Shown: positions 18,389 through 29,235 of the stretch, in pieces | How the letters are laid out: every line of letters starts with the position of its first letter | Numbering within the stretch: position 1 is the first letter of the stretch | NCBI GenBank assembly: GCA_016219425.1 | Contig: JACRNB010000010.1 | Location: 124,001 to 188,000 of the forward strand | From: Betaproteobacteria bacterium | GTDB taxonomy: Bacteria > Pseudomonadota > Gammaproteobacteria > Burkholderiales > Thiobacillaceae | Direction: 5' to 3' | Length of the DNA stretch: 64,000 nt | Program-made: the position numbers and the translations under genes | Notes under the pieces: generated by a model | The model's database searches: none | Seen by the model: the letters and a program-made list of their open reading frames with translations, nothing else | Told to the model about the DNA's origin: nothing

Positions 18389-18465
18389 GTCGGCTCCTTA
18401 AATCCAGAATGACAGCATGGGAAAACCGCGGCATTGTATCGAGCCGCAATTCTTCGTGCCAGCCC

Positions 18466-19086
18466 GTGATTAATGCCTCTTTTCATATAACCGTTGCACA
18501 CCTGCGCGATCTGCCCGCGGATGCCCTGGCCGAGGTGGCCTTTGCCGGGCGCTCCAACGCGGGCAAGTCGAGCGCCATCAACACCTTGTGCAACCACAAG
18601 CGGCTGGCTTTCGTCAGCAAGTTGCCGGGGCGCACCCAGCTGCTGAATTTTTTTCGCGTCGAGGACAGCCGTTATCTGGTCGATCTGCCGGGCTATGGTT
18701 TCGCCCGTGCGCCCAAGGAGGTGCAGGCGGCGTGGCAGGCCCTGATCGGCGGTTATCTGGCCCGACGTCCGCCCCTGGCGGGGCTGGTGCTGATCATGGA
18801 TATCCGCCACCCGCTGACCGACCTGGATTGGGGGCTGCTGGAGTGGTTCCGCCCGTCGGGAAAGCCGATCCACGTCCTGTTGTCCAAGGCCGACAAGCTT
18901 TCCCGCGGGCCGGTGACGCAAACCGTGAAGACGGTGCGCGACGCCTTGGCCGAGGCCGGCTTCACCGCCTCCGTGCAGGCATTTTCCAGCCTGAAAAAGC
19001 AGGGCGTCGAGGAGGCGGAAGCGGTGGTGCGAGGCTGGCTCGGCACGCCGAAAAAAAACCCGGCCCAAGGGGAAGAGGCCGGGTGA
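18466..19086 (+). CDS. engB: Ribosome biogenesis GTPase EngB (YihA/YsxC)
   Basis: The 206-residue product has the EngB GTPase motifs: G1 GRSNAGKSS, G2 region PGRTQLLNFF, G3 DLPGYG, G4 LSKADKL and G5 FSSLKKQG. It assists large-subunit assembly. The start is chosen as GTG 18466 because VINASFHITVAHLRDLP aligns with the usual EngB N-terminus. An in-frame ATG at 18409 would add 19 residues that do not look like the family, though it cannot be excluded. The Lys-rich C-terminus encodes a run of eight A bases near 19049. Confidence 0.88.
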   Translation: MINASFHITVAHLRDLPADALAEVAFAGRSNAGKSSAINTLCNHKRLAFVSKLPGRTQLLNFFRVEDSRYLVDLPGYGFARAPKEVQAAWQALIGGYLARRPPLAGLVLIMDIRHPLTDLDWGLLEWFRPSGKPIHVLLSKADKLSRGPVTQTVKTVRDALAEAGFTASVQAFSSLKKQGVEEAEAVVRGWLGTPKKNPAQGEEAG

Positions 19087-19182
19087 ACGTGCCTCAACCT
19101 TGCGTCGAGGCGCCCGCTCAGGGAGGAGGAGCGGGGGACGGTGGAGTCCGTCCGGCAGGGTGGACGAGGCGCAACCAGATAA

Positions 19183-20229
<1,047 letters not shown>

Positions 20230-20230
20230 G

Positions 20231-20965
20231 TCAGGTGTAGCGGGTGCGGCGTTCGCGTTCCATGCGGATGATGTAGCGCTGGATCTCGGTCTCCACGCTG
20301 GGCGGCAGGTCGATGAAACGGCAGCCTGCGCGGTGGCTGAGGTTGCCGTTCTTCAGGGTCAGCTCATAGGTGCTGCAAACCTCCAGGCTGACGGCGTATT
20401 CACCTGCCTTGGGTAGGGCGATGCGGCAGCCATGGTAGATGTCCCCAGCCTGGAAACGGGGGCCTTCGCCGAAGGCCAGAACCCCGAGTCCGCCGACGCT
20501 GATGTCCACGACCGTGGTTTCCACGAACCCCTGCTCCGTGTTCACCATGCACTTGACGGGGTGGATGACGGAGGTGGTCAGCCGGTAGTACTCCCGGCGC
20601 TGCATGCGCAGCATCTGCGAGGGGAAGTCGAGGCGAATGCAGGGGATGCCGTCGTGCTGGATGGCGCGCGGTCGTCGGGCGGTGAATTGGATGTGAACCT
20701 GCTCAAAGATGGCGACGCAGGTCACTTCCTGGCTGGCGAGGAGGCCGCTCTCAGTCAGGGCGGAAGGCCCCCGTTCCAGTATCAGTTCGTTTTTTGCCGC
20801 GTCTACCGCGACGATGCTGGAGAGCGCCGGATCGCGCACGGGGTCGGAATAGATGCCGACCATGGTTCGCGCCAGTTGGATGCCGCGCAGTACGCGAACG
20901 ATTTCCTGCCGATCTTCCAGCAGGTACTGCGCATGGTCCTCACAAGAAAGCAGTTGGATTTTCAT
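20231..20965 (-). CDS. YcgR-like PilZ-domain c-di-GMP-binding protein
   Basis: This 244-residue protein has an N-terminal YcgR-type domain (about 1-115) and a C-terminal PilZ domain with the c-di-GMP motif RREYYR near residue 120 and DISVGGLG about 35 residues later. YcgR proteins bind c-di-GMP and brake flagella or affect other surface functions; no flagellar gene is nearby, but the pilus and exopolysaccharide genes are. The start ATG 20965 gives the family N-terminus; the frame stays open to 21052. It converges tail to tail with hemB with 1 bp between stop codons. Confidence 0.83.
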   Translation of the reverse strand: MKIQLLSCEDHAQYLLEDRQEIVRVLRGIQLARTMVGIYSDPVRDPALSSIVAVDAAKNELILERGPSALTESGLLASQEVTCVAIFEQVHIQFTARRPRAIQHDGIPCIRLDFPSQMLRMQRREYYRLTTSVIHPVKCMVNTEQGFVETTVVDISVGGLGVLAFGEGPRFQAGDIYHGCRIALPKAGEYAVSLEVCSTYELTLKNGNLSHRAGCRFIDLPPSVETEIQRYIIRMERERRTRYT

Positions 20966-21212
20966 GCTTGCTGTATTCCTGGCGCGACTGAACGGTAACC
21001 GCGGCATTTTTACATACTCCCTCGGGGCGGCTATTTCCCGAGGGCGGGACATCGGGATTTTCGGCGGGAATGCCCGCTCAGGAGGGGCGGCGCTCCGGAT
21101 TCCGTCCCTCAGGATGTTTCCTTTTGCGGCTCCAGTCGGATTCCTTTACAGGTTTTTTTGGACGCTCCGGGTTGTTTGGCGTAACTGCATGAAAAGCAAG
21201 AATAAATGGTCC

Positions 21213-21228
21213 TGGCATGCATTGTGCT
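21213..21228 (+). promoter_or_regulatory. Sigma-54-type promoter of the PEP-CTERM gene
   Basis: The sequence TGGCATGCATTGTGCT (21213-21228) has GG (21214-21215) and GC (21226-21227) separated by exactly 10 bp, as required for RpoN, and fits TGGCAC-N5-TTGCW with two mismatches. The predicted start near 21239 leaves a leader of about 29 nt with AGAGGA before ATG 21268. The rest of 20966-21267 holds no gene; CGGATTCC occurs twice there and could be part of an activator site. PrsR, encoded nearby, is a sigma-54 activator. Confidence 0.6.
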
Positions 21229-21267
21229 TAGTGCAGGACGTCGATAAAAGTGTTTAGAGGAATCAAG

Positions 21268-22275
21268 ATGCGTGCGATTCATAAATCAGTTCTGGCGGTA
21301 TCCGTAGCCATGTTGTTCGGCGGGGCTGCGCAAGCCGGGTCCGTGCTGAATATCGATCCGGATGGAACGGGCGGCGTGGGGCCCATCTATGACATGGCCA
21401 GCCTGGAATGGAGCGCGGGCAACATGCTGCGCACCCCCAGCAGTGTGGCCAGCGGGACGGTCAACAACCTGGCCGCGGGTGATGTGGTGCAGAACTATGT
21501 CCAGGCTTCGCTCGGTAATTTCCGTTCTTCTTCCGGGACGCTGACCTCGACCACCGGATATGAGTGGACCTTCGTCGGCGCCTACCAGGAGCGCGTCGAG
21601 GCGGTGCTGCCCGGTTTCGGTTCTTCCAGCACCTTTACCTCGACCATCCTCAGCGGCAATCCTTCCAACAACTATTTCGAGATCTGGTACGACGCCACGC
21701 CGGATGCGAATGACCGGTTGGGCAAAGGGTTCCAGAACGACACCAGTGATGCCGTCATGGTGATGTCCGGCAACATCCTGCCCTGGAGCGGTGTGGTCGG
21801 CGATCCCGGCGTGACCAGTTTCAACACCAACACGGGCACCCTGGTGACGCTGGATCAGTTCGGCGTTTCCAATGACTACGGCTCGCAGCAGACCCGGAGC
21901 GGTTTTGGCGCTTCCGACAATCTGGTTGTCCAGGCCACCTACTTCAACAGCGCCTTCTTCCCTGGCCTGTCTGCTGCATCGAATCTGTCCCTGCACATGC
22001 AGACGCAGCTTTCCCTGCCGTTCAACCATGTCGATCCGGCTTCCTGCTTCTGGAATGGCACGGCCTACATTGGCGGCGCAGGCGGCAGCTTTGCCGGCGC
22101 CTGCCCCAATACGATTGGCAGCCAGAACGGCGTGTTGGCCGTGGGGGTGTCCAACGAGATCATCCAGACCTACACCCGCACCGGCTTCCACATCATTCCT
22201 GAGCCCTCTTCTGTGGCTCTGATGGGTTTTGGTTTGCTGGGTCTTGGGTTGAGTCTGCGTCGCCGCAAGTCCTGA
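21268..22275 (+). CDS. PEP-CTERM sorting-domain protein
   Basis: This 335-residue exported protein has a signal peptide (about 1-23, ending GGAAQA) and a C-terminal sorting signal: PEPSS, a hydrophobic helix (VALMGFGLLGLGLSL) and the basic tail RRRKS. Exosortase cuts such signals at the outer side of the membrane; no exosortase gene is in the window. The middle is low in Lys and Cys and rich in Ser, Thr, Asn and Gly, usual for these secreted proteins, with one Cys pair near 265-285. ATG 21268 is preferred to GTG 21250 because AGAGGA precedes it. It is convergent with the prs operon. Confidence 0.88.
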   Translation: MRAIHKSVLAVSVAMLFGGAAQAGSVLNIDPDGTGGVGPIYDMASLEWSAGNMLRTPSSVASGTVNNLAAGDVVQNYVQASLGNFRSSSGTLTSTTGYEWTFVGAYQERVEAVLPGFGSSSTFTSTILSGNPSNNYFEIWYDATPDANDRLGKGFQNDTSDAVMVMSGNILPWSGVVGDPGVTSFNTNTGTLVTLDQFGVSNDYGSQQTRSGFGASDNLVVQATYFNSAFFPGLSAASNLSLHMQTQLSLPFNHVDPASCFWNGTAYIGGAGGSFAGACPNTIGSQNGVLAVGVSNEIIQTYTRTGFHIIPEPSSVALMGFGLLGLGLSLRRRKS

Positions 22276-22295
22276 GGCGAGGATGACAGACCCGG

Positions 22296-22320
22296 AAGGG
22301 GGGCTTCGGCCCCCCTTTCT
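22296..22320. terminator. Bidirectional terminator between PEP-CTERM gene and prs operon
   Basis: A stem of 9 bp (AAGGGGGGC at 22296-22304 with GCCCCCCTT at 22309-22317) closes on a TTCG tetraloop. It is followed by TCTTATT on the plus strand and preceded by A and G bases, so it could serve both convergent transcripts. Its right end touches the stop codon of the TPR gene at 22320. Confidence 0.75.
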
Positions 22321-25130
22321 TATTGCAGGGTCTGCATCAGCGTATTGGCTTCGGCCTTGAGCTTTTCGGTGGGGGAGCCGTTGATGACCTTGCGCACCTC
22401 CTGCTGGGCCTTGCCCTTCTGGCCGGTGGCCGAGAGGGCGCGGGCATAGCGCAGACGGGTCTCGGGCTTGGGACGGGAGGTGGTGATGACCCGCTCCAGC
22501 AGTTCCAGCGCCTTCGAGGCATTACCCTTTTCCAGCAGGATTCCCGCCAGGGTGTCGGCGGTGGCGGGGGTGGGCAGCACCTTGTAGGCCTGTTCCGCGA
22601 TGCTCTGGGCGCGCGCATCCTTCAACTTTTGCAGGGCCAGGGCCATTTCGTTGAGCGCCAGGCCATGTTCCGGATTCCGCTTCAGGATGTATTCATAGTG
22701 CTTGACGGCATCCTGCGGGTTGCCGTCCTCTCGCTGGATCGCGGCCAGATGCATGCGTGCGGAATCGTCGTCGGGCGACTGTTCGACCCAGCGAACCAGG
22801 GCATGGAGGGCTTGATCCGATTTGCCGGCGCCGCGCAACGCCTTCATCAGGCTGATGACGATGGGGCCGGACTTCTGGAGTTTGAGTCCGGCCTCATAGG
22901 CCTGGGCGGCTTCGGCGTAGCGCTCCATCCACATCAGGACATCGCCGGCGAGGACGTGGCCGTCCGGGGCGCTTGGGAATTTGCCCGCCAGTTCCCGCGC
23001 CCGGACGAGGGCCTGGTCGAATTTACGTTCCTGAATGTCAATCCGGATCAGGCCGGCGCGCGCCTTGAGGGCGGCGGGGTTGAGGGTGACGGCCTTTTCG
23101 TAGTTGGTGCGAGCATCCCTGGCCTTACCCAGGGTGGACTGCACATTGGCCAGATCGATCAAGGCATTGCTTGACTGCGGTTCCAGCGATGTGACGCGGT
23201 TGAGGTGTTGCACCGCGGACTCGTCATCGCCGGAGGCAATATGGATATTGGCCAGCAGGCGCAGGGTATCCGGATCATCCGGTGCGATGGCCTGCAGGGA
23301 CTTGGCCGCGAGCATGGCCTTGTTCAGATTGCGGGTGCGCAGGAAATGCTGCGCCAGCCGTTGCTGCGGAACGGGAGAGGCGGGGGCTGCGGTGGCGGCC
23401 TTTTCCAGCCATTTTTCGTAGAGCTTGTCCTGTCCCAGGGCGGCTTCGATGGCGGCGCGACCGAGTAGCGCTTCGAGATTGCCGGGGTGCTTTTCGATCA
23501 GCCGATCGAGCGCGGCGCGGGCCTCGGCAGGCCTCTTTTCGCGCAATTCCAGAAAGGCGAGATTCAAGGCCCCGGTCACGAAATCCGAGCGCAGGCGCAG
23601 GGCTTGTTGCAGGTGTTCCCTGGCCTTGGCGTTCTCCTTCTTGCCCATGTAGGCCAGGGCGCTGAGGTTTTCCGCCATGGCGTTGCTGGCGCGCTTGCTC
23701 TCGGGCATGGCGGCGAGTTCGGCCAGCGCCTTGTCCGGAGCGCCTTGCTGGATGTAGACCATGACCAGGGTGGCGTCGGCCTGGGTCCATTTGGGGGATG
23801 AGGCGCCCGCCTTGCGGAATTCCTCGATGGCCTTGTCACGTTTCCCCTGGGCCAGAAGGCTGCGTCCCAGAGCGGTGCGCAAGGTGATGTCGGAGGGGGT
23901 GGAGGCCAGGGCCTGGGCGAAGAATTCCTGCGCCTTGGCCGGCTGGCCGATGCCCAGCAGGACATCCCCCGCCGTGGCCAGCAACATGGGGTCCGCCTGC
24001 TTGATCGTCAGGCCGGGTTTGAGGGTCTCCATGGCGGCCTGGGTATTGCCCTGCTTGATCTGGCTGGCGGCGATCAGGGTGCGCACCACGCTGGAGTCCG
24101 GAGCGATTTCGAGCAGGCGAGAGAGGTGCAGTTCGGTGGATTTGTAGTAGCCCAGCTTGTAGGTGACCTGCCCGTACAGGAGCACGGTCTGGAAGTGCCA
24201 TGGCGAGTTCTTGAGGATGACCAGCAGCTTTTCCTGAGCCGGGAGGTAGCGTCCGGCGCGGTAGTCCAGCAAGGCTTGCATGTAGATCACCAGGGGGGAG
24301 GCCGGCTCGATCTTCGCGGCGGTCTGCACGTCCTCGCCGGCCTCTTTTTCCTTGTTCAGGGCGAGGCGCGCCCCGGCGCGGTGGACGTAGGCGGTGGCGT
24401 GGGCGGGAGCCAGTTTCACTGCGGTGGAGAAGGCCTCCTCCGATTCCTTGTAGCGTCCCTGCTGACGCAGGATGTCGCCCAGGCGGATATGGCTGTCGGC
24501 GTTGTCCGGGTCCAACTGGATGGCGCCGCGCAAGGTGCGTTCGGCGCCGGCGGGGTCGTTGCCCACATGGGCGCAGTTGGAAAGGCCCCATAGCGCCGGG
24601 ATCAGGTTTTTATCCAGATCCAGCGCCTCCTGATAGATCTTGCAGGCCTCCTCGGTGCGACGCAGACCGAACAGGGCGTCGCCGCGCATGCGCATGACCT
24701 CGGCCTGAACGTCGAACGTGGAGTTGTCGCTGGCCTTGATCTCGTTCAGCACCTCCTGGTACTTGCCGCGCAGCAGCATGGCCTCGCCCAGGGGGACGAC
24801 AACGGTGTCATGGTCCGCGCCTTCCTTTTCCGCCAGCCGCAGCTCGGTTTCCGCCTCCTGGCCCAGGTTGAAGCGCAGATAGGCGCGGCCCAGTTGCAGT
24901 CGGGCCTCGATGTTGCCCGGTTGTTTTTGCAGTGCGTTGCGGTACTCGATGACCACGCCGCGGAAATCGTTGCTCTTTTCCGCTTGTTTGGCGGCCTGGA
25001 TGTGTTCTTCGCTGGTGCGGCGGTCCACCTTGCCGCAAGCGCCCAGCATCAGGCTGCAAACCAGGCTCGCCAGGAGCAGGCGGAGGAAGGGAGGGCGTGT
25101 GGGCATGGGTAGTGAACGGGTGGCGATCAT
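22320..25130 (-). CDS. prsT: PrsT-like TPR-repeat lipoprotein (copy 1)
   Basis: This 936-residue protein has a lipoprotein signal (LRLLLASLVCSLMLGAC, Cys32) followed by about 20 tetratricopeptide repeats that fill the whole chain. Length and repeat layout match the PrsT protein of PEP-CTERM exopolysaccharide loci, thought to act at the envelope in polymer export or assembly. It starts 8 bp after its paralogue stops. No Shine-Dalgarno site is clear for ATG 25130 or the alternative ATG 25106; the latter would give a standard 24-residue signal peptide. Confidence 0.83.
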   Translation of the reverse strand: MIATRSLPMPTRPPFLRLLLASLVCSLMLGACGKVDRRTSEEHIQAAKQAEKSNDFRGVVIEYRNALQKQPGNIEARLQLGRAYLRFNLGQEAETELRLAEKEGADHDTVVVPLGEAMLLRGKYQEVLNEIKASDNSTFDVQAEVMRMRGDALFGLRRTEEACKIYQEALDLDKNLIPALWGLSNCAHVGNDPAGAERTLRGAIQLDPDNADSHIRLGDILRQQGRYKESEEAFSTAVKLAPAHATAYVHRAGARLALNKEKEAGEDVQTAAKIEPASPLVIYMQALLDYRAGRYLPAQEKLLVILKNSPWHFQTVLLYGQVTYKLGYYKSTELHLSRLLEIAPDSSVVRTLIAASQIKQGNTQAAMETLKPGLTIKQADPMLLATAGDVLLGIGQPAKAQEFFAQALASTPSDITLRTALGRSLLAQGKRDKAIEEFRKAGASSPKWTQADATLVMVYIQQGAPDKALAELAAMPESKRASNAMAENLSALAYMGKKENAKAREHLQQALRLRSDFVTGALNLAFLELREKRPAEARAALDRLIEKHPGNLEALLGRAAIEAALGQDKLYEKWLEKAATAAPASPVPQQRLAQHFLRTRNLNKAMLAAKSLQAIAPDDPDTLRLLANIHIASGDDESAVQHLNRVTSLEPQSSNALIDLANVQSTLGKARDARTNYEKAVTLNPAALKARAGLIRIDIQERKFDQALVRARELAGKFPSAPDGHVLAGDVLMWMERYAEAAQAYEAGLKLQKSGPIVISLMKALRGAGKSDQALHALVRWVEQSPDDDSARMHLAAIQREDGNPQDAVKHYEYILKRNPEHGLALNEMALALQKLKDARAQSIAEQAYKVLPTPATADTLAGILLEKGNASKALELLERVITTSRPKPETRLRYARALSATGQKGKAQQEVRKVINGSPTEKLKAEANTLMQTLQ

Positions 25131-25138
25131 GGCGGGTT

Positions 25139-27889
25139 TCAGCGCAGGGTTTCCAGCAACTTGCGGGCTTCCGTCTGGCGCGGGAACGGTCTGCCGCTGG
25201 CCAGCAGCCGTTCCAGTTCGATGCGGGCTGCGGTCTTGTCCCCCGCCTTGATATGGGCGGATGCCAGGTGCCAGGCGACCTCGGGGTTGCCCGGCAGTTT
25301 TGCAATGGCCTGGCGCAGGGTTTCGATGCCGCGCTTGGTGTCTCCCTGGCTGGTCAGGAGCCAGCCCAGGGTGTCCAGTACGGCGGCGTTGTCCGGGGCC
25401 GCCTTGAGTGCGCGTTCCGCGGTGCTGATGGCGAGGGGATTCTTGGCTTCGCCATAGAGCCAGGCCAGGTTGTTCAGGGCGGCGGCATCCTTGTCATCGT
25501 CCTTGACGAGTTGCTCGAAATGGGGGGTGGCGTCGCGCAGGCGTCCCTTGGCGATCAGGAACTGGCCCAGTTCACGGCGCACGATGCGGTCATGGGGGTG
25601 GCCGGCAAGCCAGTTCGACAGCACTTTTTCCGCCTCGGCGCCCTGTCCGGCGGCGTTGAAGGCCTTGGCGGCCTTCATGGCCATGAGGGGTTGGCCGGTC
25701 ATGTCCACCAGACGGACGTAGAGCTTGGCCGCCTCGGCGTGTTTTTTGGAATGGTCCTGCACCTCGGCCTCCAGCAGGTATCCCTGGGGCGAATGGGGCG
25801 ACTTGTTCTGGATGTCGCGCGCCAGACCCAGGCCGTGCAGCGATTTGCCGGCGTCCGCCAGGATCAGGGCCTTGGCGCGGACGGCCTCGAAGAAATCCGG
25901 ACGCAGGGTGATGGCGCGATCCAGCGAGATCAAAGCAACCCCGCTGTCGCCCGTAGCCAGTTCCGCATGGGCCTTGGCGAAGTGGGCGGTGGCGGAATCC
26001 GGTTTGTTCTGCGCCCAGTTCCGGAACACGTTCAGCGCCTCCTGCAACTCGCCGCGATGCCAGCGCACCATGCCCACCAGGGCGATGGCGTCTTCCCGGC
26101 CCGGGTTGTCCATGTTCGCTTCCAGGGCTGCGGTCAGGGCCTTGTCCGGCTCTTTCTTGGTGAGCCAGTGCTGCACCAGACGCAGGCGCACCGGCATGTT
26201 GGCCTTGTCGATCTGCTTGGCGCTCTCCAGGGCGTTCATCTGAGTGACCTCGTCTTTTTCGCCCTTGGCGAAGTCGGACAGGGCCAGCCAGGCGCTGACG
26301 TTCTTGGGGTCGGCCTTGAGGATGGCCATGATGCGGCCCTTGGCGGCCTTGAGATTGCTGGCCCGCGCGTCGAGCCGGGCCAGGTTCCGCGCGGCAGGAA
26401 GGTAGGCCGGCTTGAGGGCGAGCGCTTGCTCGAAACTCTTGCGCGCGCCGGCTTCGTCCCCGGAATTCACCTGCACGATGCCGCGCAGGTTGTAGGTGGA
26501 GGGGTCTTTGGGGGCCTCGGCTACATGCTTGTCCGCCACCTTGAGCGCTTCGGCATAGCGCTTGGACTTCATGAGGGTGTTCACCAGCGTGACCGAGGGG
26601 CCGATGTCCTCCGTATCCAGTTCGATCACCCGCGAGAGAACCTGAAGCGCTTCGCCCTCCTGACCCGCGCCGAGCAGGCTGGTGGCCAGCTTGTTGAGGA
26701 TGGCGGGGTCTTTCGGCGCGGCCTTGGCGGCGATCTCGTATTGTTTGCGGGCGGTTGCGAGATCGCTCTTGCTCAGGGCGATATCCCCCTGCAGGGCCAA
26801 CATGCGGGGGTCGTCGTCCAGCTTGATGTCGGCCAGGAGTTTTTGCGCCGCATGGATGTCGTTGCCCTGCACCATGGCGGTGGCCAGCAGCTTGCGGGCG
26901 TGGATGTTGCCCGGCTGCATCGTCACCACATAGGTCAGGTTGCTGACGGCCTGTTCGCGCTGACCCGTGACCATGCTGGCCGCCCCCAGCAGGGCGCGCG
27001 CGGGCAGAAAGTCCGGGGCGCTGCCCACCACCGTCAGCAACTTGTTGATGGCGTCGGGATAGCGCTTGTTCTGGAAGTCCAGCAAGGCGTCGAGATAGCG
27101 CACCGGCACCCGTGCGGGCGCCTGCTTGCGGGCGACGGCCATATCCGTCTCCGCCGCCTGTAACTGGTTGGTCTGGATCAGCAGGAGGGCGCGCGCGAGG
27201 CGCACTTCCACATCGGTGGGAGCCAGTTCCGCCGCCTTGTTCAAGGCGGCCATGGCCTCGGCGGTCTTGCCCTGGTCCCGCAACAACTGGCCTTTCATGC
27301 GCCAGCCATCCGCCAGCTTGGGCGCTTTTTCCAGCGCCCGATCCACCAGCCGCAGGGCGTCTTCGGGCGCCTTGGCGAGGACGGAGCGCAGCAGCAGGGT
27401 GTCGGGGTGGTCGAAGATGTAGCGATCCGCCCGTTCCATGCTTTGCAGGGCCTCGTTTTCTTCGTTCCGGCTGATCTGGGCGCGGGCGCGCAGGGCGTAG
27501 ATGGCGGCGTTGACTTCCGGCGGGGCCGAGGTGATCGGGCCGACTTCGCTCAATACGCGCCCCGGATCGCCCATGTTGAGCAGGACGCGGCCCATCAAAG
27601 GAGCGACGCGGCCCAGATCAAAGCCCTGCTTGCGGGCCAGGGTCAGTTCCTTTTCCGCATCTTCGAAGCGGCTGTTGTCGTTGTAGATGCGCGCCAGGAG
27701 ATAGTGGGCCTCCGGACTCGGTCCGGTTTGCAGCACGTTCCTCAACTCGATCAGGGCGGTGCGGGTATCGCCCTTCTCGATGTACTGGCGCGCCTTGACG
27801 ATGGAACCCTCGGGGGGGTTGGAACAGGCGCACAGAAGCGCAATCAGAAGCAGGGAGAGGGCGGTGCGGGTCTGTGTCATGGCGGTCAT
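25139..27889 (-). CDS. PrsT-like TPR-repeat lipoprotein (copy 2)
   Basis: The 916-residue product has lipoprotein signal MTQTRTALSLLLIALLCAC and TPR repeats throughout. It shares opening features with the next gene (KARQYIEKGDTRTALIELRN against KQAEKSNDFRGVVIEYRNAL) and the same length, so the two are tandem paralogues. ATG 27889 overlaps the prsR stop codon by 4 bp; an ATG three codons later (27880) is also possible. Most Prs loci carry one such gene, so the pair is notable. Confidence 0.82.
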   Translation of the reverse strand: MTAMTQTRTALSLLLIALLCACSNPPEGSIVKARQYIEKGDTRTALIELRNVLQTGPSPEAHYLLARIYNDNSRFEDAEKELTLARKQGFDLGRVAPLMGRVLLNMGDPGRVLSEVGPITSAPPEVNAAIYALRARAQISRNEENEALQSMERADRYIFDHPDTLLLRSVLAKAPEDALRLVDRALEKAPKLADGWRMKGQLLRDQGKTAEAMAALNKAAELAPTDVEVRLARALLLIQTNQLQAAETDMAVARKQAPARVPVRYLDALLDFQNKRYPDAINKLLTVVGSAPDFLPARALLGAASMVTGQREQAVSNLTYVVTMQPGNIHARKLLATAMVQGNDIHAAQKLLADIKLDDDPRMLALQGDIALSKSDLATARKQYEIAAKAAPKDPAILNKLATSLLGAGQEGEALQVLSRVIELDTEDIGPSVTLVNTLMKSKRYAEALKVADKHVAEAPKDPSTYNLRGIVQVNSGDEAGARKSFEQALALKPAYLPAARNLARLDARASNLKAAKGRIMAILKADPKNVSAWLALSDFAKGEKDEVTQMNALESAKQIDKANMPVRLRLVQHWLTKKEPDKALTAALEANMDNPGREDAIALVGMVRWHRGELQEALNVFRNWAQNKPDSATAHFAKAHAELATGDSGVALISLDRAITLRPDFFEAVRAKALILADAGKSLHGLGLARDIQNKSPHSPQGYLLEAEVQDHSKKHAEAAKLYVRLVDMTGQPLMAMKAAKAFNAAGQGAEAEKVLSNWLAGHPHDRIVRRELGQFLIAKGRLRDATPHFEQLVKDDDKDAAALNNLAWLYGEAKNPLAISTAERALKAAPDNAAVLDTLGWLLTSQGDTKRGIETLRQAIAKLPGNPEVAWHLASAHIKAGDKTAARIELERLLASGRPFPRQTEARKLLETLR

Positions 27890-29235
27890 TTCAGGCCGAA
27901 TCGGTGCATGAGGTCGTACAGGGTCGGACGCGAGACGCCCAGTTTTTCCGCCGCCACGCTGACGTTGCCGTTGCTGTGGGCGAGGGCGTTGATGACCGCC
28001 TGTTTTTCGGCGATATCGCGGATCTGGCGCAGATTCAGGGGCTCGCCGGGGGCGGCGGCGTGGAGCCCCAGGTCTTCAATGCCCACCTGGGGGCCGTCGG
28101 TCATGATTGCGGCGCGTTTCAGGGTGTTTTCCATCTCCCGCACGTTGCCGGGCCAGGCATGGGCGTCAATGGCCGCCAAGGCGTCGGGGGAGAAACCGCG
28201 CAGGTTGCGGCTCCGGTCCTGGGCAAAGCGTTCGAGCAGGGCATGGGCGAGCAGGATGCGGTCCCCTTGCCGCTCGCGCAGGGGCGGGATGCGAATGTCC
28301 ACTTCGGACAACCGGTAGAAGAGGTCTTCGCGGAAGCGTCCAGAGCGGATCAGTTCCTGCAAGTCCTGATGGGTGGCGGCCACCACGCGCACATCCACGG
28401 GGAATTCGCCGCGTCCGCCCAGTCGCTCGATCACCCGCTCCTGCAGGAAACGCAACAACTTGGCCTGCAAGGGCAGGGGAAGATCGCCGATCTCGTCGAG
28501 GAATACGGTGCCGTGATTGGCGTATTCGAGCTTGCCCAGGGTTTGTTTGACCGCGCCGGTGAACGCGCCCTTTTCGTAGCCGAACAGTTCCGATTCGAGC
28601 AGGTTGTCCGGAATGGCGGCGCAGTTGATGGCGACGAAGCGTTCCTTGGCGCGCGGGGACAGTTCATGCAGCGCACGGGCCAGGATCTCCTTGCCCGTGC
28701 CGGATTCCCCCAGGAGCAGGACCGTGACATCGCTGGGGGCCAGCTTTTCGATGTTGTGGCAGATCTTGAGCATGCCCGGGTCCGCCGTCACCAGGCCCCG
28801 CAGCGGCTCGGTGCGGTTTCTGGAGGCGAGAAGGCGGTTTTCCCGTTCCAGATCGTGCACACGGAAGGCCCGGTCTATGACCCATTTCAGGGTCTGCTCG
28901 TCAAACGGTTTGGCGTAGAAGTCGAAGGCGCCCTGGCCGATGGCGCGGATGGCGTTGGCTCGATCCTGGTTGCCGGTGATGACGATGACCTTGGTTTCCG
29001 GTCGCAGGGCGAGTATCTGGCCCAGGCTGGCCAGGCCTTCGGTGGCGCCGTCCGGGTCGGGCGGCAGGCCGAGGTCCAGCAGCGCCACCGCTGGTTCGTG
29101 TCGACGCATCTGGGTCAGGGCTTCCTCGCGCGATCCCGCAATCACCACCTCGTACTCGTCCAGGCTCCAGCGGATTTGCTTCTGCATGCCGGCGTCGTCT
29201 TCCACCAGCAGGACTTTTCGGTTCTTGTCGCTCAC
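27886..29235 (-). CDS. prsR: PEP-CTERM-type sigma-54 response regulator PrsR
   Basis: This 449-residue protein has a receiver domain (about 1-125; KVLLVEDDAG, LLDLGLPPD for the phospho-Asp, and VITGNQD), a sigma-54 AAA+ domain (Walker A GESGTGKE, GAFTGA loop, Walker B region FLDEIGDLP) and a C-terminal Fis-type HTH (VSVAAEKLGVSRPTLYDLMH). It is coupled to prsK by a 4-bp overlap. PrsR is expected to activate RpoN-dependent PEP-CTERM genes, such as the one at 21268 with its -24/-12 promoter. Confidence 0.93.
   Translation of the reverse strand: MSDKNRKVLLVEDDAGMQKQIRWSLDEYEVVIAGSREEALTQMRRHEPAVALLDLGLPPDPDGATEGLASLGQILALRPETKVIVITGNQDRANAIRAIGQGAFDFYAKPFDEQTLKWVIDRAFRVHDLERENRLLASRNRTEPLRGLVTADPGMLKICHNIEKLAPSDVTVLLLGESGTGKEILARALHELSPRAKERFVAINCAAIPDNLLESELFGYEKGAFTGAVKQTLGKLEYANHGTVFLDEIGDLPLPLQAKLLRFLQERVIERLGGRGEFPVDVRVVAATHQDLQELIRSGRFREDLFYRLSEVDIRIPPLRERQGDRILLAHALLERFAQDRSRNLRGFSPDALAAIDAHAWPGNVREMENTLKRAAIMTDGPQVGIEDLGLHAAAPGEPLNLRQIRDIAEKQAVINALAHSNGNVSVAAEKLGVSRPTLYDLMHRFGLK

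Noticed and set aside
18440-18465. Sigma-54-like TGGCACG and TTGC upstream of cytochrome c4 copy 2
   Set aside because: GG and GC are 11 bp apart instead of the strict 10, so RpoN use is unlikely; a sigma-70 reading (CTGGCA, 18 bp, TACAAT) fits better.
19050-19086. Hairpin CCCGGCC/GGCCGGG next to eight A bases at the end of engB
   Set aside because: The T-run would serve only a minus-strand transcript, and no minus-strand gene lies there; it is within engB coding sequence.
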